Positions 35,493-45,647 of a stretch of DNA of 64,000 bases are shown in pieces. The stretch comes from Bugulina stolonifera (taxonomy: Eukaryota > Bryozoa > Gymnolaemata > Cheilostomatida > Bugulidae). The stretch is from the NCBI GenBank assembly GCA_935421135.1, contig OW285188.1, positions 5,508,733 to 5,572,732 of the forward strand, in the 5' to 3' direction. Position numbers and translations under genes: made by a program. The notes beneath the pieces were generated by a model. That model was not told where the DNA came from and ran no database searches. It saw nothing but the letters and a program-made list of their open reading frames with translations. How positions within the stretch are numbered: the first letter of the stretch is position 1; each line of letters begins with the position of its first letter.

Positions 35493-36352
35493 ATATTATC
35501 ACATTTTTTTGAACCCCTAGACGTTATAAAAAGATATTTTCATGCTACAATGTAGGTTGACACACATAGAATAATTGGCAAACATAATGAACAAAATACA
35601 AAAAATTGAAAAAACATCAAAAAAAATTTTTTTTCTGAAATTTACAGTGGTGCAAATTCACCACTTGCACCGCCCCTGGACCCGCCCCTGAATCCTAACT
35701 GCTATAATGGTATGAAACTACAATAAATAACCACTGGGTGATAATACAATGTATTATGGCTGCAGCTAAGTCTAAATTGCAAGGATGGCATCGAATTATA
35801 AGGATTGAAAGACATATAACATGAATTTACGTGTTTTCAACACCAGCCATTATTGAAAGTGGGTGCGCTAAGAGGTCAGGCGCGGTTTGAATTTTCAAAC
35901 CAAATAAAACCACACCGCCGCATTCGGTGTCAGTTCACATTTTAAATTTTGTCGTTTTTTGAACCGAAAGAATAAAACAACCGAAAAACTAAATGACACC
36001 GAAACACCGCCCAGCACTAGGAAAATCTCTAAAACATATATAAACTTACACCTGAACATGAACATCTAAGTTTTCTCTCTGAGTACAATAGGGTACTATA
36101 TAGTTATCATAAAAGTGCTGCAAGTAATAATCATGTTCATTATAATCATTATTTTAATACATGTTCCAGTGTGCTACCCATGCTCTACCAACACACACAT
36201 ATCATTTACAACTCTATACTACATTCTACATGTACATTGCATACATTGTAGCCAAGCTAATTCATACAATTATAAGTACACGTTAGCATGTGACTAACAA
36301 ATGACTGAATGTTTTAGCCAATGGACCTCACTGTTTTATCCGTCTCTTTCAG
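35493..36352 (+). other. Intron sequence, no gene
   Basis: AT-rich. Repeat-like block at 35690-35870 resembles 34340-34450. Nothing else supported. Confidence 0.45.
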
Positions 36353-36404
36353 CATTCAAATAATAGCGTGAGCTCAAGGGATGGAAATCATCTGACTTAT
36401 CAAG
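36353..36404 (+). CDS. Gene 2 exon 3: linker
   Basis: A 52-bp exon between CGTCTCTTTCAG and GTAAGTAAG. It enters in phase 0 and leaves in phase 1, exactly joining the PAN exon to the fibrinogen exon. It encodes HSNNSVSSRDGNHLTYQ, a hydrophilic linker with a sequon (NNS). Support is from splice sites and phase only. Confidence 0.6.
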
Positions 36405-36509
36405 GTAAGTAAGTAAAGAGTGAGTACATGTATGTTGACGTCAAGTCATGTGGAGCGTAAGTAAGCAGTGGGTGAGTAAGTAGAGGATAAGTAATGTGAG
36501 GTTTGCTGT

Positions 36510-36790
36510 GCAATGCTATGCTATGCTACGCTACGCTACGCCACGCCACGCAATCTAACACCACGCTATGCCATGCCATGCTATGCTATGTTATGCTATG
36601 CTATGCTATGCTATTCCATACAATGTTATGCCATGCTATACAATGTTATGCTATGCTATGCTATGCTATGCTGTGCTGTGCTGCGCTGCGCTGCGCTGCG
36701 CTGCGCTGCGCTGCGCCACGCCACGCTACGCTATGCCATGCTATGCTATGCTATGTTATGCTATGCTATACCACCATGCTATGCTATGTC
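36510..36790. repeat. Pentanucleotide microsatellite (CTATG)n with variants
   Basis: Runs of CTATG, CTACG, CCATG, CTGTG and CTGCG arranged in blocks. Overlapping open frames in all plus phases arise because 5 is coprime to 3. Confidence 0.95.
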
Positions 36791-37250
36791 AGAATTTCAA
36801 ATCAAAGAAAACTAACAGGTAGAATAAAATCTGATGGTATACTCTGTAGTTCTAAAACAAATGGCGATAAGGGTTGATATTGTGATGCTGAGCACACGAG
36901 TACCGATGCTGGTACGAATGTTGGAAGAGTCTAGGAGTGGTCGACTAGATTTGCTTAAAACTACATAAAGAGTGAAGAGTACTTGTATGATATTATTAAA
37001 CTGAGTTGCGTGTGCGACCCATGGGGTCCGAGTTAATGTTTAGAATACATGTAATTCTTGAAGGAGTATGTATAAATTGAGCAAGACACCACTGCCAAGG
37101 CACTAGTATGCATTCAGAGTTAGGTTGGTGTTGGCTGAAACTAGTAACTGTTAGTACAAAGGAATGTCCTGTCTCACCTCAATATTACATAATAATATTA
37201 AAATGCATATCACATCTTGCTACATGTATGTGTAATGTCCAAACTTTCAG

Positions 37251-37469
37251 ATTGCCAGCAAGCATTTGACTCTGGTGAACGTTGTTCTGGAATATTCACA
37301 CTGAAAAACCCATCTACTGTTGATGGTGAATTTGATGCTTTCTGTGAGTTTGATAATGAACATGGATGGACTGTGATACAGAGAAGGTTGGATGGTTCTG
37401 TTGATTTCTACAGAGATTGGGATGATTATGTTAACGGATTCGGTGAAGTGGCTGGAGAGTACTGGATAG
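37251..37469 (+). CDS. Gene 2 fibrinogen-domain exon A
   Basis: Clean acceptor AAACTTTCAG and donor GTATTT bracket 219 bp. It completes the split Asp codon from the linker exon (D-C-Q-Q) and encodes the FReD start with GWTVIQRRLDGSVDFYRDW and GFGEVAGEYWIG. It differs from gene 1 exon A at only about five residues. Phase 1 in and out. Confidence 0.88.
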
Positions 37470-37652
37470 GTATTTGATTTCATGACTGAATTACTTGATA
37501 TGATAATTTGATCTGTTAAACTGTGCTTCAGATTCTGCTCATAGATTTTTGTTAACAGATCACCAGTAGCACTTCCTGTAATTAATACTATGAACTACTT
37601 CATATGATAATTAGTTTTTTGTAGATGTTTGTCTACAACTTACCAGTAGTAT
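37470..37652 (+). other. Gene 2 intron up to the element B insertion
   Basis: Short AT-rich intron stretch ending in the GTAT target site (37649-37652). It contains two CCAGTAG(C/T)A-type words resembling the gene 1 intron at 17548. Confidence 0.5.
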
Positions 37653-38240
37653 TGTAATGGACGACCCCAGTCCGTTTGCTAGCCGACGACCCTTAAGGCC
37701 GTCGAGCCCTTTATGTTATTATATAATAGTCTACCATTATAGTCGTCTTTGTTGTATCATAAATAGTATCCTGTAAGTGTTTAGCTTGTTACATAATCTT
37801 TAGTATATGATTATGTAACCTTTTCTATAGCTAATTATAGTGTTTGATTACTAGCCGTCTCTATCATGAACGGCCTTATTGTTATTTGAACGACCTTGTG
37901 TAAACGGCTTACTAATGTGAACGGCCAACGGCCGGAACTAGTGGTTTTCTTTGTCTAGTATTTCTTTTGTCTCCTTCAGCTATATAAGGAGCCTGATTCT
38001 TGTTGTACTTTGCAATCTCTTGTATGCCTTCGTGCCCTCAAGATCACTCAATACATCATACATACACTTATATATTCTATGAGTTATATTGATGCGTTGA
38101 TCAATTGATACTTGAGCATTACACTTTGAACATACGCTAGGGAGGTTGTTTTGGCTAGGTAGCCGTTCTCTGCATCTGCACCTACGAGTCGTCGGTGGCT
38201 TGTGTACAGACCTTGGGCCGTCTGGGACACATCCACAACA
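37653..38240 (+). repeat. Element B 5' LTR
   Basis: TGTAATGGACGACC to CATCCACAACA. Contains TATATAAG at 37981-37988, a likely promoter TATA box. Confidence 0.93.
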
Positions 38241-38241
38241 T

Positions 38242-38259
38242 TGGTGGCAGCGGTGGGAT
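38242..38259 (+). promoter_or_regulatory. Element B primer binding site (tRNA-Leu type)
   Basis: TGGTGGCAGCGGTGGGAT lies one nt after the LTR. It complements a 3' end ATCCCACCGCTGCCACCA, the pattern of animal tRNA-Leu. Element D uses a near-identical site. Confidence 0.8.
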
Positions 38260-38296
38260 TAGGCGAATCCCTGACGACTTGTAGCAAGGGCAGATA

Positions 38297-39217
38297 ATGC
38301 AGAGGCGGAACCTAGCCATGGAGAGCACACGGTCATCCGCAGGGGAGGATACCGGAGATGTTCACAGACTGGTGGGTCTTGTGGAACGACTGTTACTGGA
38401 ACAGCCTCGTCCAGCAGTACAGGCCTTCAAGGCACCCTGCTACGACGGCGGCAGTGACGTCGAGTTCTTCATTCGCCAATTCCAGGCCGTCGCTACGGCG
38501 AACGGCTGGAATGAGGCGGCCACCTTCTTACCTCTCCGGAACTCGCTCTGTGAGGCGGCCAAGGATTGTGGACGGCCAGATACCACTGCAGGGATCTGGG
38601 TAGCTCTCAGGAGCCGTTTTGGTATGTCCCCTCGGGAGGCACGCCAACGGCTCGGTCAGTTGAGGAGAGACCAGCACACTCCACTTCAGGCACAGGCTAA
38701 TGAAGTGGTAAGGCTGGTCGAACTGGCTCATGGGGAGCTGCCAGAGGCGTATAGGATGACCCTGGCAGTGGAGGCGTTCACGCAGACGTTGGGCAATGGG
38801 CACCTCCAACGGCACCTGTTGGCGGTGGGAGCCAGGGATATGGAAACGGCCGTGCGAGCGGGCACGGAGTTCCTTAATGTTCAGGCTACCCCCGTCAGGA
38901 CGGACCGAGGAAGATACTCCTCGGCCGTCAGGGCGGTGTCATTAGAGGACGGCCCACCCATGGAGCGGGAAGAACAGGAGGAGCGGCTAGCCTGGCGGGA
39001 TGAAATGCAGGAAATGGTGCAAAAACTGCAGGTTATCATCCGACAGGTAGTAGAGCTCAAGGAGTTGGCCAAACAGAAGAACATGCCACCCCCAGTGTCC
39101 AACAACCCAGTCTCATGCTGGCACTGTGGAGAAGAGGGGCATGTACGACGCTTCTGTACGGCCAAGGAAGGGAGCCAGGCTAAGCAGTCGGGAAACGGGC
39201 GAGGCCCGGTTCAGTAG
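38297..39217 (+). CDS. gag: Element B Gag
   Basis: Gag forms the particle and binds element RNA. The 306-residue ORF starts at an ATG 57 nt after the LTR. The capsid-like part spans roughly residues 40-190 (YDGGSDVEFFIRQFQAVA, then ALRSRFGMSPREARQRL). The nucleocapsid zinc knuckle CX2CX4HX4C has C274, C277, H282 and C287. The ORF is intact and ends TAG at 39215-39217, overlapping ORF2 in the -1 frame. The capsid segment is homologous to the broken Gag at 62753 in element D. Confidence 0.92.
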   Translation: MQRRNLAMESTRSSAGEDTGDVHRLVGLVERLLLEQPRPAVQAFKAPCYDGGSDVEFFIRQFQAVATANGWNEAATFLPLRNSLCEAAKDCGRPDTTAGIWVALRSRFGMSPREARQRLGQLRRDQHTPLQAQANEVVRLVELAHGELPEAYRMTLAVEAFTQTLGNGHLQRHLLAVGARDMETAVRAGTEFLNVQATPVRTDRGRYSSAVRAVSLEDGPPMEREEQEERLAWRDEMQEMVQKLQVIIRQVVELKELAKQKNMPPPVSNNPVSCWHCGEEGHVRRFCTAKEGSQAKQSGNGRGPVQ

Positions 39218-42200
39218 AGACCACTGCTAGCCGGGCCGTCACTGAGCTGAGAGTGGATGGCCACACGGCCGGGGGCCGTTCCTTTGCGACCCCCATCACA
39301 CCCAACCTCTGGAGAGGCGCTGCCCACCAGGTAACCCCGGTGGACCTAGCCCCCCTTGAGGCAATGTGTGTCGATCAGTTGGTAGTGAAGGATGGCCAGC
39401 CGTCGCCCTCTGTCGCCCGACGGAGGAGGAGGAGACGGCACCAGCGCCGAAGGGACACAAAAAGCCAGGAACTACATTTGGAGAGTTTATATGTAGACGG
39501 CCTGGTAGAAGGAGTGAGGGCCCGTTTCCTGATTGACTCAGGTTGCACGGCCAACATGCTCGCTCCTAGAATTGCGGCAGCAATACCTGATAGCAGAAGA
39601 CCAGATAGGCCGTTCACGCGTACGACGGCTATGCTGGCAGATGGGTCTAGACTCCCACTGGAAGGGACGACCCAGGCTGAGCTCTGTATTAGTAAAACCT
39701 GTGGCGAAGAAACATTTGTGGTGGGAACCATCAGGGCAGATGGGGTGCTAGGGATGCCTTTTCTGACGGCACATGACTGTGCGTTAGATTTCAGGAGGCG
39801 GAGTTTGGGCATATATGGTGAGAGGATCGCCTGTACCATTGGCTCTGGTACAGAGACGACCCCCGATGAAGTAGCGCGACAAAGGCGTCAGACGACGGCC
39901 AAGCTACATACCGGGACTCCCATAAGCGACCCCAGGGCGCCAGAAAACATGCAGACGCGAAAACGACCAATCCGGGTCCAGTCTGTCTCTGTTGGCCCCA
40001 ATGAGCGTTGTGGCAAACAGGTGCGAAAACGGCCATCCACGGCCCAGCCTGTCCCTGTAGCAACGGACTCCCAGCGTCCAGATAGAGGGCGAGGTAATCC
40101 TGCACTTGAACGAACCACCCAAACGTATGCCGTCACAGACAGCACAGGCAGAGCTCAGGCCGTCCCTTGGCAGTGGACGGCCAGGATCCAGAAACGGCCA
40201 GTCGCCGAGATAGGGCGTGGCCTAATGCGGACGACCAACCGCAGTGATGTCTGGAGTCCATCAGGTATTAGCGCTGCCTATATAAGTGGGGACACTTTCT
40301 TCGAACAGTGCAGTTGTGAGGGAATTACTACGCGGACCACTCGTTTCCGCTCATGCGCATCTTGTTTGCAAACATTTTGCCTTGGGCCAACGTGTGATAT
40401 CCCGGAGAATTCAGAACCTTATAACTGTACTACACTTACCTGGGAAGAGAGTATGGATCCCCAAGGTGAGTTATGGGATGAGCTGGCTTCTCTGGAGCTA
40501 GATAAGTCGTTGGACGACCCAGGGTTGGACAGTAAGTCGTCCGGACAGTCTGATGTGCTGTTGGATTCCTCACTCGAAAGTTTGGCTACTACATTAAACA
40601 CTCCTACGAGGCCCCTATCTGGGAACGTTGGTTCTCAGAGGGTATGTAGAGTGAGTAGTAGTCCAGACTCGAAAGGGCCACACACACAGGCTACCTCCGG
40701 CGGCCCTGTCACCAGCGACTTGGAAGCTTCAGGGAAGGGCACCACGCCTGGTTCAGTTTTTACTACTGTAATAGACTGCACACCTACGCCGAAGTTCGTA
40801 GGCAAACTTAAGGGAAAGGTTATGCCTTCTCCTGACCGTTTCCTACGGACGTTAGAGGCTAGGGCCGTCCAGTCGTCTGTACAGAGTGTCATAAATACTG
40901 AATCTGTGCTTGTAGGTGAAGCAAGTCCCATGGAGATGTCCCCCAGTCAGTGTGGCGCTGGCTGCAACGTAGGAGAAGGGAGAGTGACCCCTAGAGTAGA
41001 GCAACGGGCCGCTGAGTCGACGACCCCTCCAGTGGACGACCCTGTCGTCGCTGGAGGAAAGTCGGCTCAGTTGGAGTCATCTGCCAAGGGGTCGGACCTG
41101 TTGGGTGATGGGGAGCCAGTCTCTGCCGTCTTGCCGTCGGTGCAAGTTCGTGTAGAGCCGTTGTCTCTCACGCCCAAGCAGGTTGAGGAGCTGCGGGCTG
41201 GCCCCATACCAGACCAGTGGCTATCATCGGGCTCACGAAAGATGATAGACGTCTGTATGGGGGGTTCCGGGAAGAACCGGCATTGCACCATATGCCTCTT
41301 CCCTGGGACGGCGAAACGGGTACGGACCCATATCATGCAGCATGTGGCTAGATGCTACTGTGGCTGTAGGTATGAAAATGTGTCCCGGGACGCTGTCTGG
41401 AGCCATCAGCACCGTGGCAAGAAGCAGAAGAGATGTGCCCAGGCTGGGGTGATTTACCGGGTTGATGCGGCCTCCTTTCCTGCCTTTAAGAGAGCAATGG
41501 GATGGCCTGCATCTCTCGGCTGGTCGGTGCCAGTACCTTTCTTACTGGGACCCGATGGTCGTAAGACCAAACCAGATACAGCTGCTCCTTCTCTTCCTTC
41601 CACTGAGGAAGGTGGGAGTAGTACAGCCACCAGCCTTGGAGTACGAATGCCAGCCTGGCACCCGAAGGCAGCGCCCGCTGCTTCGATGGTGTCAGGTGAA
41701 GAAAAGAAGAAGATGTCCCCAGCAGAGCAGAACCGGACACCAGCAGTCGAGGAGCCAGCCCTCCAGATCACAGAAGCAGATGTCACCCTGGATGAGCCCA
41801 CGTCTCCCAACTCTGATAGCTCACCACTCCCCCAGGCAAGCCAGCCGCAGAAGAAGCCAGAGGCACCCGTCTCTCCTGTCCGCCGGAAACGGCCGCTTCC
41901 TTCTGCACAGATGCTACCTCGGAGTTCCCTATCAGACCGCAGACGGCCATCCAGGGACCGTTCCCCTGCCAGTGAGGAGCCTAGGACCTCTAGACGCCAT
42001 GCCCGGAGACCCTCTGAGGACAGTAGAAGTCGGAGCCCACTAATGCCAGCCCACTTTGACAAGGAGCTGGAGCGGCAGCTGACAATAGAGCCGTACTCTT
42101 ATGGTTACGACCAGCGGATGAGGGATGTCTCAGACCCTTTACGGAGACACCTACGCGCAGCAGACAGAGTAATCAACCATTTAGAGACCAAGAAGGCACA

Positions 42201-42297
42201 GCTAGATGGAGTGGCCCGTAGCAGAGTATCTGACGAGTTGAAGCGAGTGAAACGAGAGCGTGCTACCTACCAGAGGCTAATGCAAGAACTTCCCTGA
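39184..42297 (+). CDS. Element B ORF2: retropepsin fused to a novel zinc-finger/coiled-coil protein
   Basis: The frame is open from 39184 in the gag overlap to TGA at 42295-42297; the first in-frame codon often taken as start (39253) is GTG, so frameshift expression is likely. Numbering from 39253: a basic patch (55-70), then a retropepsin with DSG at 95-97 and a GMPFL flap-like strand near 165-175. A low-complexity region follows, then a C2H2-type finger (C678, C681, H693, H697) and a second Cys/His cluster (C701-C705, H718, H720). Next is a Pro/Ser/Arg-rich stretch, with a helical charged C-terminus (LETKKAQLDGVARSRVSDEL). There is no RT, RNase H or integrase. The 500-residue middle and the C-terminus match nothing I recognise. 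Confidence 0.85.
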   Translation, partial: AVGKRARPGSVETTASRAVTELRVDGHTAGGRSFATPITPNLWRGAAHQVTPVDLAPLEAMCVDQLVVKDGQPSPSVARRRRRRRHQRRRDTKSQELHLESLYVDGLVEGVRARFLIDSGCTANMLAPRIAAAIPDSRRPDRPFTRTTAMLADGSRLPLEGTTQAELCISKTCGEETFVVGTIRADGVLGMPFLTAHDCALDFRRRSLGIYGERIACTIGSGTETTPDEVARQRRQTTAKLHTGTPISDPRAPENMQTRKRPIRVQSVSVGPNERCGKQVRKRPSTAQPVPVATDSQRPDRGRGNPALERTTQTYAVTDSTGRAQAVPWQWTARIQKRPVAEIGRGLMRTTNRSDVWSPSGISAAYISGDTFFEQCSCEGITTRTTRFRSCASCLQTFCLGPTCDIPENSEPYNCTTLTWEESMDPQGELWDELASLELDKSLDDPGLDSKSSGQSDVLLDSSLESLATTLNTPTRPLSGNVGSQRVCRVSSSPDSKGPHTQATSGGPVTSDLEASGKGTTPGSVFTTVIDCTPTPKFVGKLKGKVMPSPDRFLRTLEARAVQSSVQSVINTESVLVGEASPMEMSPSQCGAGCNVGEGRVTPRVEQRAAESTTPPVDDPVVAGGKSAQLESSAKGSDLLGDGEPVSAVLPSVQVRVEPLSLTPKQVEELRAGPIPDQWLSSGSRKMIDVCMGGSGKNRHCTICLFPGTAKRVRTHIMQHVARCYCGCRYENVSRDAVWSHQHRGKKQKRCAQAGVIYRVDAASFPAFKRAMGWPASLGWSVPVPFLLGPDGRKTKPDTAAPSLPSTEEGGSSTATSLGVRMPAWHPKAAPAASMVSGEEKKKMSPAEQNRTPAVEEPALQITEADVTLDEPTSPNSDSSPLPQASQPQKKPEAPVSPVRRKRPLPSAQMLPRSSLSDRRRPSRDRSPASEEPRTSRRHARRPSEDSRSRSPLMPAHFDKELERQLTIEPYSYGYDQRMRDVSDPLRRHLRAADRVINHLETKKAQLDGVARSRVSDELKRVKRERATYQRLMQELP
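39190..39237 (+). promoter_or_regulatory. Programmed -1 frameshift signal
   Basis: GGGAAAC at 39190-39196 is a canonical X-XXY-YYZ heptamer, and its phase in gag (G GGA AAC) is exactly right for -1 slippage. Six nt downstream a perfect 7-bp stem pairs GGCCCGG (39203-39209) with CCGGGCC (39231-39237) across a 21-nt loop. The -1 frame is open from 39184 through ORF2. This should yield a Gag-protease-ORF2 fusion. Confidence 0.88.
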
Positions 42298-42440
42298 TCC
42301 GGTATACACTGACTCTCTTGTATATATCTTGTGTGCCTCATATCTTATCCATATTATTATCACGTGTGAACCTATATATATGCTGTACCTTTTTTGCTAG
42401 TCGTGCATTACTATTTTTGTCATTGGAATCCTAGTGTCTC

Positions 42441-42455
42441 CAATTGGGGGGATTG
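42441..42455 (+). promoter_or_regulatory. Element B polypurine tract
   Basis: CAATTGGGGGGATTG directly precedes the 3' LTR. The G6 run is the likely plus-strand primer. Confidence 0.75.
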
Positions 42456-43043
42456 TGTAATGGACGACCCCAGTCCGTTTGCTAGCCGACGACCCTTAAG
42501 GCCGTCGAGCCCTTTATGTTATTATATAATAGTCTACCATTATAGTCGTCTTTGTTGTATCATAAATAGTATCCTGTAAGTGTTTAGCTTGTTACATAAT
42601 CTTTAGTATATGATTATGTAACCTTTTCTATAGCTAATTATAGTGTTTGATTACTAGCCGTCTCTATCATGAACGGCCTTATTGTTATTTGAACGACCTT
42701 GTGTAAACGGCTTACTAATGTGAACGGCCAACGGCCGGAACTAGTGGTTTTCTTTGTCTAGTATTTCCTTTGTCTCCTTCAGCTATATAAGGAGCCTGAT
42801 TCTTGTTGTACTTTGCAATCTCTTGTATGCCTTCGTGCCCTCAAGATCACTCAATACATCATACATACACTTATATATTCTATGAGTTATATTGATGCGT
42901 TGATCAATTGATACTTGAGCATTACACTTTGAACATACGCTAGGGAGGTTGTTTTGGCTAGGTAGCCGTTCTCTGCATCTGCACCTACGAGTCGTCGGTG
43001 GCTTGTGTACAGACCTTGGGCCGTCTGGGACACATCCACAACA
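42456..43043 (+). repeat. Element B 3' LTR
   Basis: Same length as the 5' LTR. The one difference seen is TATTTCCTTTG here versus TATTTCTTTTG upstream. Followed by GTAT. Confidence 0.93.
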
Positions 43044-43072
43044 GTATTTCCTGTAATATAATATATCATTTG

Positions 43073-43535
43073 CTGGGCTCTCAAGTTCTCAGATTTTCCC
43101 CCGAGCAGTTCGGATTTTGAGTGCTTGCTCGGAGTGCTCGGGAGGATTTTCATTATCGATGATCTGCTCGGATTTTGGGAGATTTTCTCACATTAGCTAT
43201 ATTTTGGATTGAAATGCTTTGAAATCTCCAAATTAATCTTCAGTTTATCTCATAGCTTGTGAGTTGCTTAGAAAAAAGCTACTAATTCTATTACTTTTCA
43301 AGGGCAAAGACTGAATTACATGTATGTACTGGGATTATTAGGCTGTGAGAAATTACTTAGGCTAACTCTGCAGAGCAATAGATATGTGCATGTAAGTGAC
43401 CAACAGCTTTATTTATATATCTGACCAACTGTTGGTAGAGTAATACTGCTACACTGCTTACACTGCAACACTGCTTACACTGCAGTACATTGTGCATTTG
43501 CTCGGATTTTTTGACTGAGCAACTTGAGAGCCCTG
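43073..43535. mobile_element. hAT-like MITE in gene 2 intron
   Basis: The right end reads, on the minus strand, CAGGGCTCTCAAGTTGCTCAG; the left end reads CTGGGCTCTCAAGTTCTCAG, giving about 20-bp imperfect terminal inverted repeats with a hAT-type CAGGG end. CATTTG flanks both sides (43067-43072, 43536-43541), shorter than the 8 bp expected, so the duplication is incomplete or decayed. No ORF. Interior has GCTCGGA words near both ends. Confidence 0.7.
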
Positions 43536-44239
43536 CATTTGTGTAAGTGGAGATCAATGTTTGGAGTGTAAGTGATAAGCATCAGCACACGTGGAGATGA
43601 AGTGGACAGGCTATCAACTTACCATTCTATCTTATTCATTTAGTTCTTACCTTATTCTCCATTGGGTGGAGCTAAATGGAGAATAAAAGGACACGACTTT
43701 GAATTGGAGTTAGGCTGCGTTGAAAGCATTGTTCACAAGTTGACAATGCTACCATTACTTGGTACCTCAATAAACATACATTGTATATCTAAACTGTCCT
43801 AAGGGTATCAGTCTACAAGAGAAGCAGCCACGTAATGTCTAAAGTACCTGCAGTGATGTCATCACTAGGGGTTATCTGCTCCTATTCATGCAACCATTTC
43901 CAACCATCTCTACTCCGTTACACAATAGCAGTAATATCAAATATCGACAACTGTTTTCATAGCAAATGCAGTGTTTATTCCGTAAAACACAAATCCGTAT
44001 ACTAGTACATTATGTACTACATGGCTGCCACAGCTCCAGCACATCAGGTCACTGAGTGAGCATGTTAAATGTGTTTATTAAGTAAAAAGTTAGCCTATTT
44101 AGTCAATCAACTTGCAAACTCAAAAATATTTTTATATTCTTATTGCAATAAACACCAAATTTTATGTTTAAAGAATACCATTTAGCAATCAATTTACAGC
44201 ACATGCACATGTTCACACCAAATTTTTCATTTTTAGTAC
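43536..44239 (+). other. Gene 2 intron, nothing recognised
   Basis: AT-rich intron between the MITE and the solo LTR. No repeat boundaries seen. Confidence 0.5.
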
Positions 44240-45203
44240 TGTGGTGAAACATCCTCCGTGGTAATGGCACCTAGGCCAGCCACACTGACATTATGATAGC
44301 TGACATTAATTACATTATCTTATCCATGCATTGTTATCCATTTTCATCTATGCATTCATTATTATCTTATTTATATACTGCGTGTCTTATATACATATGT
44401 ACTAGCAATCAAGCCTTGGGATTACGTTCTATTGCAACTTGGTTTTTCTCACATTTATATACTTATTTAGTAATTTGTCTGTTCTTACTTGATTGTGAAT
44501 TATTAGTCTTTTTGCCACTTTACATAGTACCTTCGTGGCCGACCTTATAGATTTAGCTCATAATTATATACGACATGTTTCTCCTTATTGTAAGCATATT
44601 TTGTGCGAAGGCCGACCTTTTATGTGGCTGAGTCGGGCAGAACCAGACATATTATTGCGTCAGTTCCGGAGCCGACCCCATGTCGGTAAAACCGACACCA
44701 TGTCGAGCTCCTTTGGCCGGAAGTTTGTTATGTATATAAGGCAGTGCATTTTGTGTTGTGAATCAGTTGTTGATTGCGCTTGAACCTACAGAGGCTTACT
44801 CTTTAGGCGGGTAACTCCACCTGAGAATCCTTTGGATTCAGTACGGCTCGAGTTCACCTCATCCTAGGCTAAGCATATCTCTATCCCCCCTTAGGCTTAG
44901 GCCGATCCCGGGTCCTAATGAACCTAGCGTCGGACTTAGGTTCTCAAGGTTAGACATTCTTTCTCTACACTCCCTCGGAGTATAACCTCTACATGACCTA
45001 CGTCGGTCTTGAGCTCCAATGAGTCTCTGCATCGGCCTACGTCTGATATAATCTACAATCTACACTATAAAGAGCACCCATAACCATTCACTCTTTTATG
45101 TAATGAGCAGAAGGTACACTTGGTCGGCCTCTACCATCTTTCAAGCCCTTCACATACTTGTAGCCCTCGGCTCTCGCATGCAATAGTACTCAAAAACATT
45201 ACA
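44240..45203 (+). mobile_element. Solo LTR, distinct family
   Basis: Starts TGTGGTGAAACA and ends AACATTACA, flanked by a perfect GTAC duplication (44236-44239, 45204-45207). It contains ATGTATATAAGGCAG (TATA box near 44732) and many GCCGACC/TCGG words like the other LTRs, but it does not align throughout with the D or B LTRs. Length 964 bp. Confidence 0.85.
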
Positions 45204-45510
45204 GTACAACCATAAGACAAACTCGGCGATTCTTGTTGCTTGTAACAACACAATGTGCGGGTGTAATTCATTTGTTTTAGCAGAGCTGAAACCTACCAGG
45301 ATGTTCTCGAGCCCAGCTGGTATTGTGCTAACTGGCCCAACTGCTGCTAGTGCAGTACAGTCCATATTTAACGTTCATGCACTAATCACATTCCTTACCA
45401 AATCCCTGTCTGATCTGTCTTCTCCTGAAATTGAGTATTACATTGTATATACACTTTACAAATATATCTTTACAAAGTGCATTGTATACAATCTTCTCTG
45501 TATAATACAG

Positions 45511-45647
45511 GTTTAGAGAACATCCAGCACTTGACTACGACTAACAGAGAAATGAGTATCTATCTGGAGGATCATGAAGGGGAGTCAAGGGAAGCCAACT
45601 ATTCAACTTTCTATCTTAGTGACAGTTCTACCAACTATCGCATCATA
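45511..45647 (+). CDS. Gene 2 fibrinogen-domain exon B
   Basis: The exon lies between TATAATACAG and GTAAGT, 137 bp, and is the paralog of 18555-18691. It encodes LENIQHLTTTNREMSIYLED and STFYLSDSSTNYRII, completing the Gly codon from exon A. The distance from exon A (8 kb) is mostly element B, the MITE and a solo LTR. No exon C or last exon was found after it, though element C occupies most of the following sequence, so gene 2 is either continued beyond the window or truncated. Confidence 0.85.

Larger units (their letters stand above)
32192..36352 (+). other. Gene 2 intron carrying repeats and two solo LTRs
   Basis: The interval between the PAN exon and the linker exon holds a 19-bp array, a SINE, two solo LTRs and, around them, diverged AT-rich sequence. 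Segments near 34100-34500 and 35700-35870 share GGATGGC(A/G)TCGAATTATAAGGATTGAAAGA-like wording, pointing to an older repeated element. Confidence 0.55.
37653..43043 (+). mobile_element. Element B: young gag-protease LTR element without RT
   Basis: A 5391-bp element with 588-bp LTRs (37653-38240 and 42456-43043) of equal length and one visible mismatch. It is flanked by a perfect GTAT duplication (37649-37652, 43044-43047). The 4215-bp interior holds a primer site, Gag with zinc knuckle and a second ORF in the -1 frame with a retropepsin and a long novel region, then a polypurine tract. No YxDD, RNase H or integrase motif is present anywhere inside, so it must be mobilised in trans. Its Gag resembles the degraded Gag of element D, the likely autonomous relative. 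Confidence 0.92.

Noticed and set aside
36503..36877. Overlapping plus-strand ORFs with MLCYA repeats
   Set aside because: Produced by the CTATG-type pentanucleotide microsatellite.
39375..42062. Long antisense ORFs opposite element B ORF2
   Set aside because: GC-rich coding sequence commonly leaves the opposite strand open; no motifs in the antisense products.
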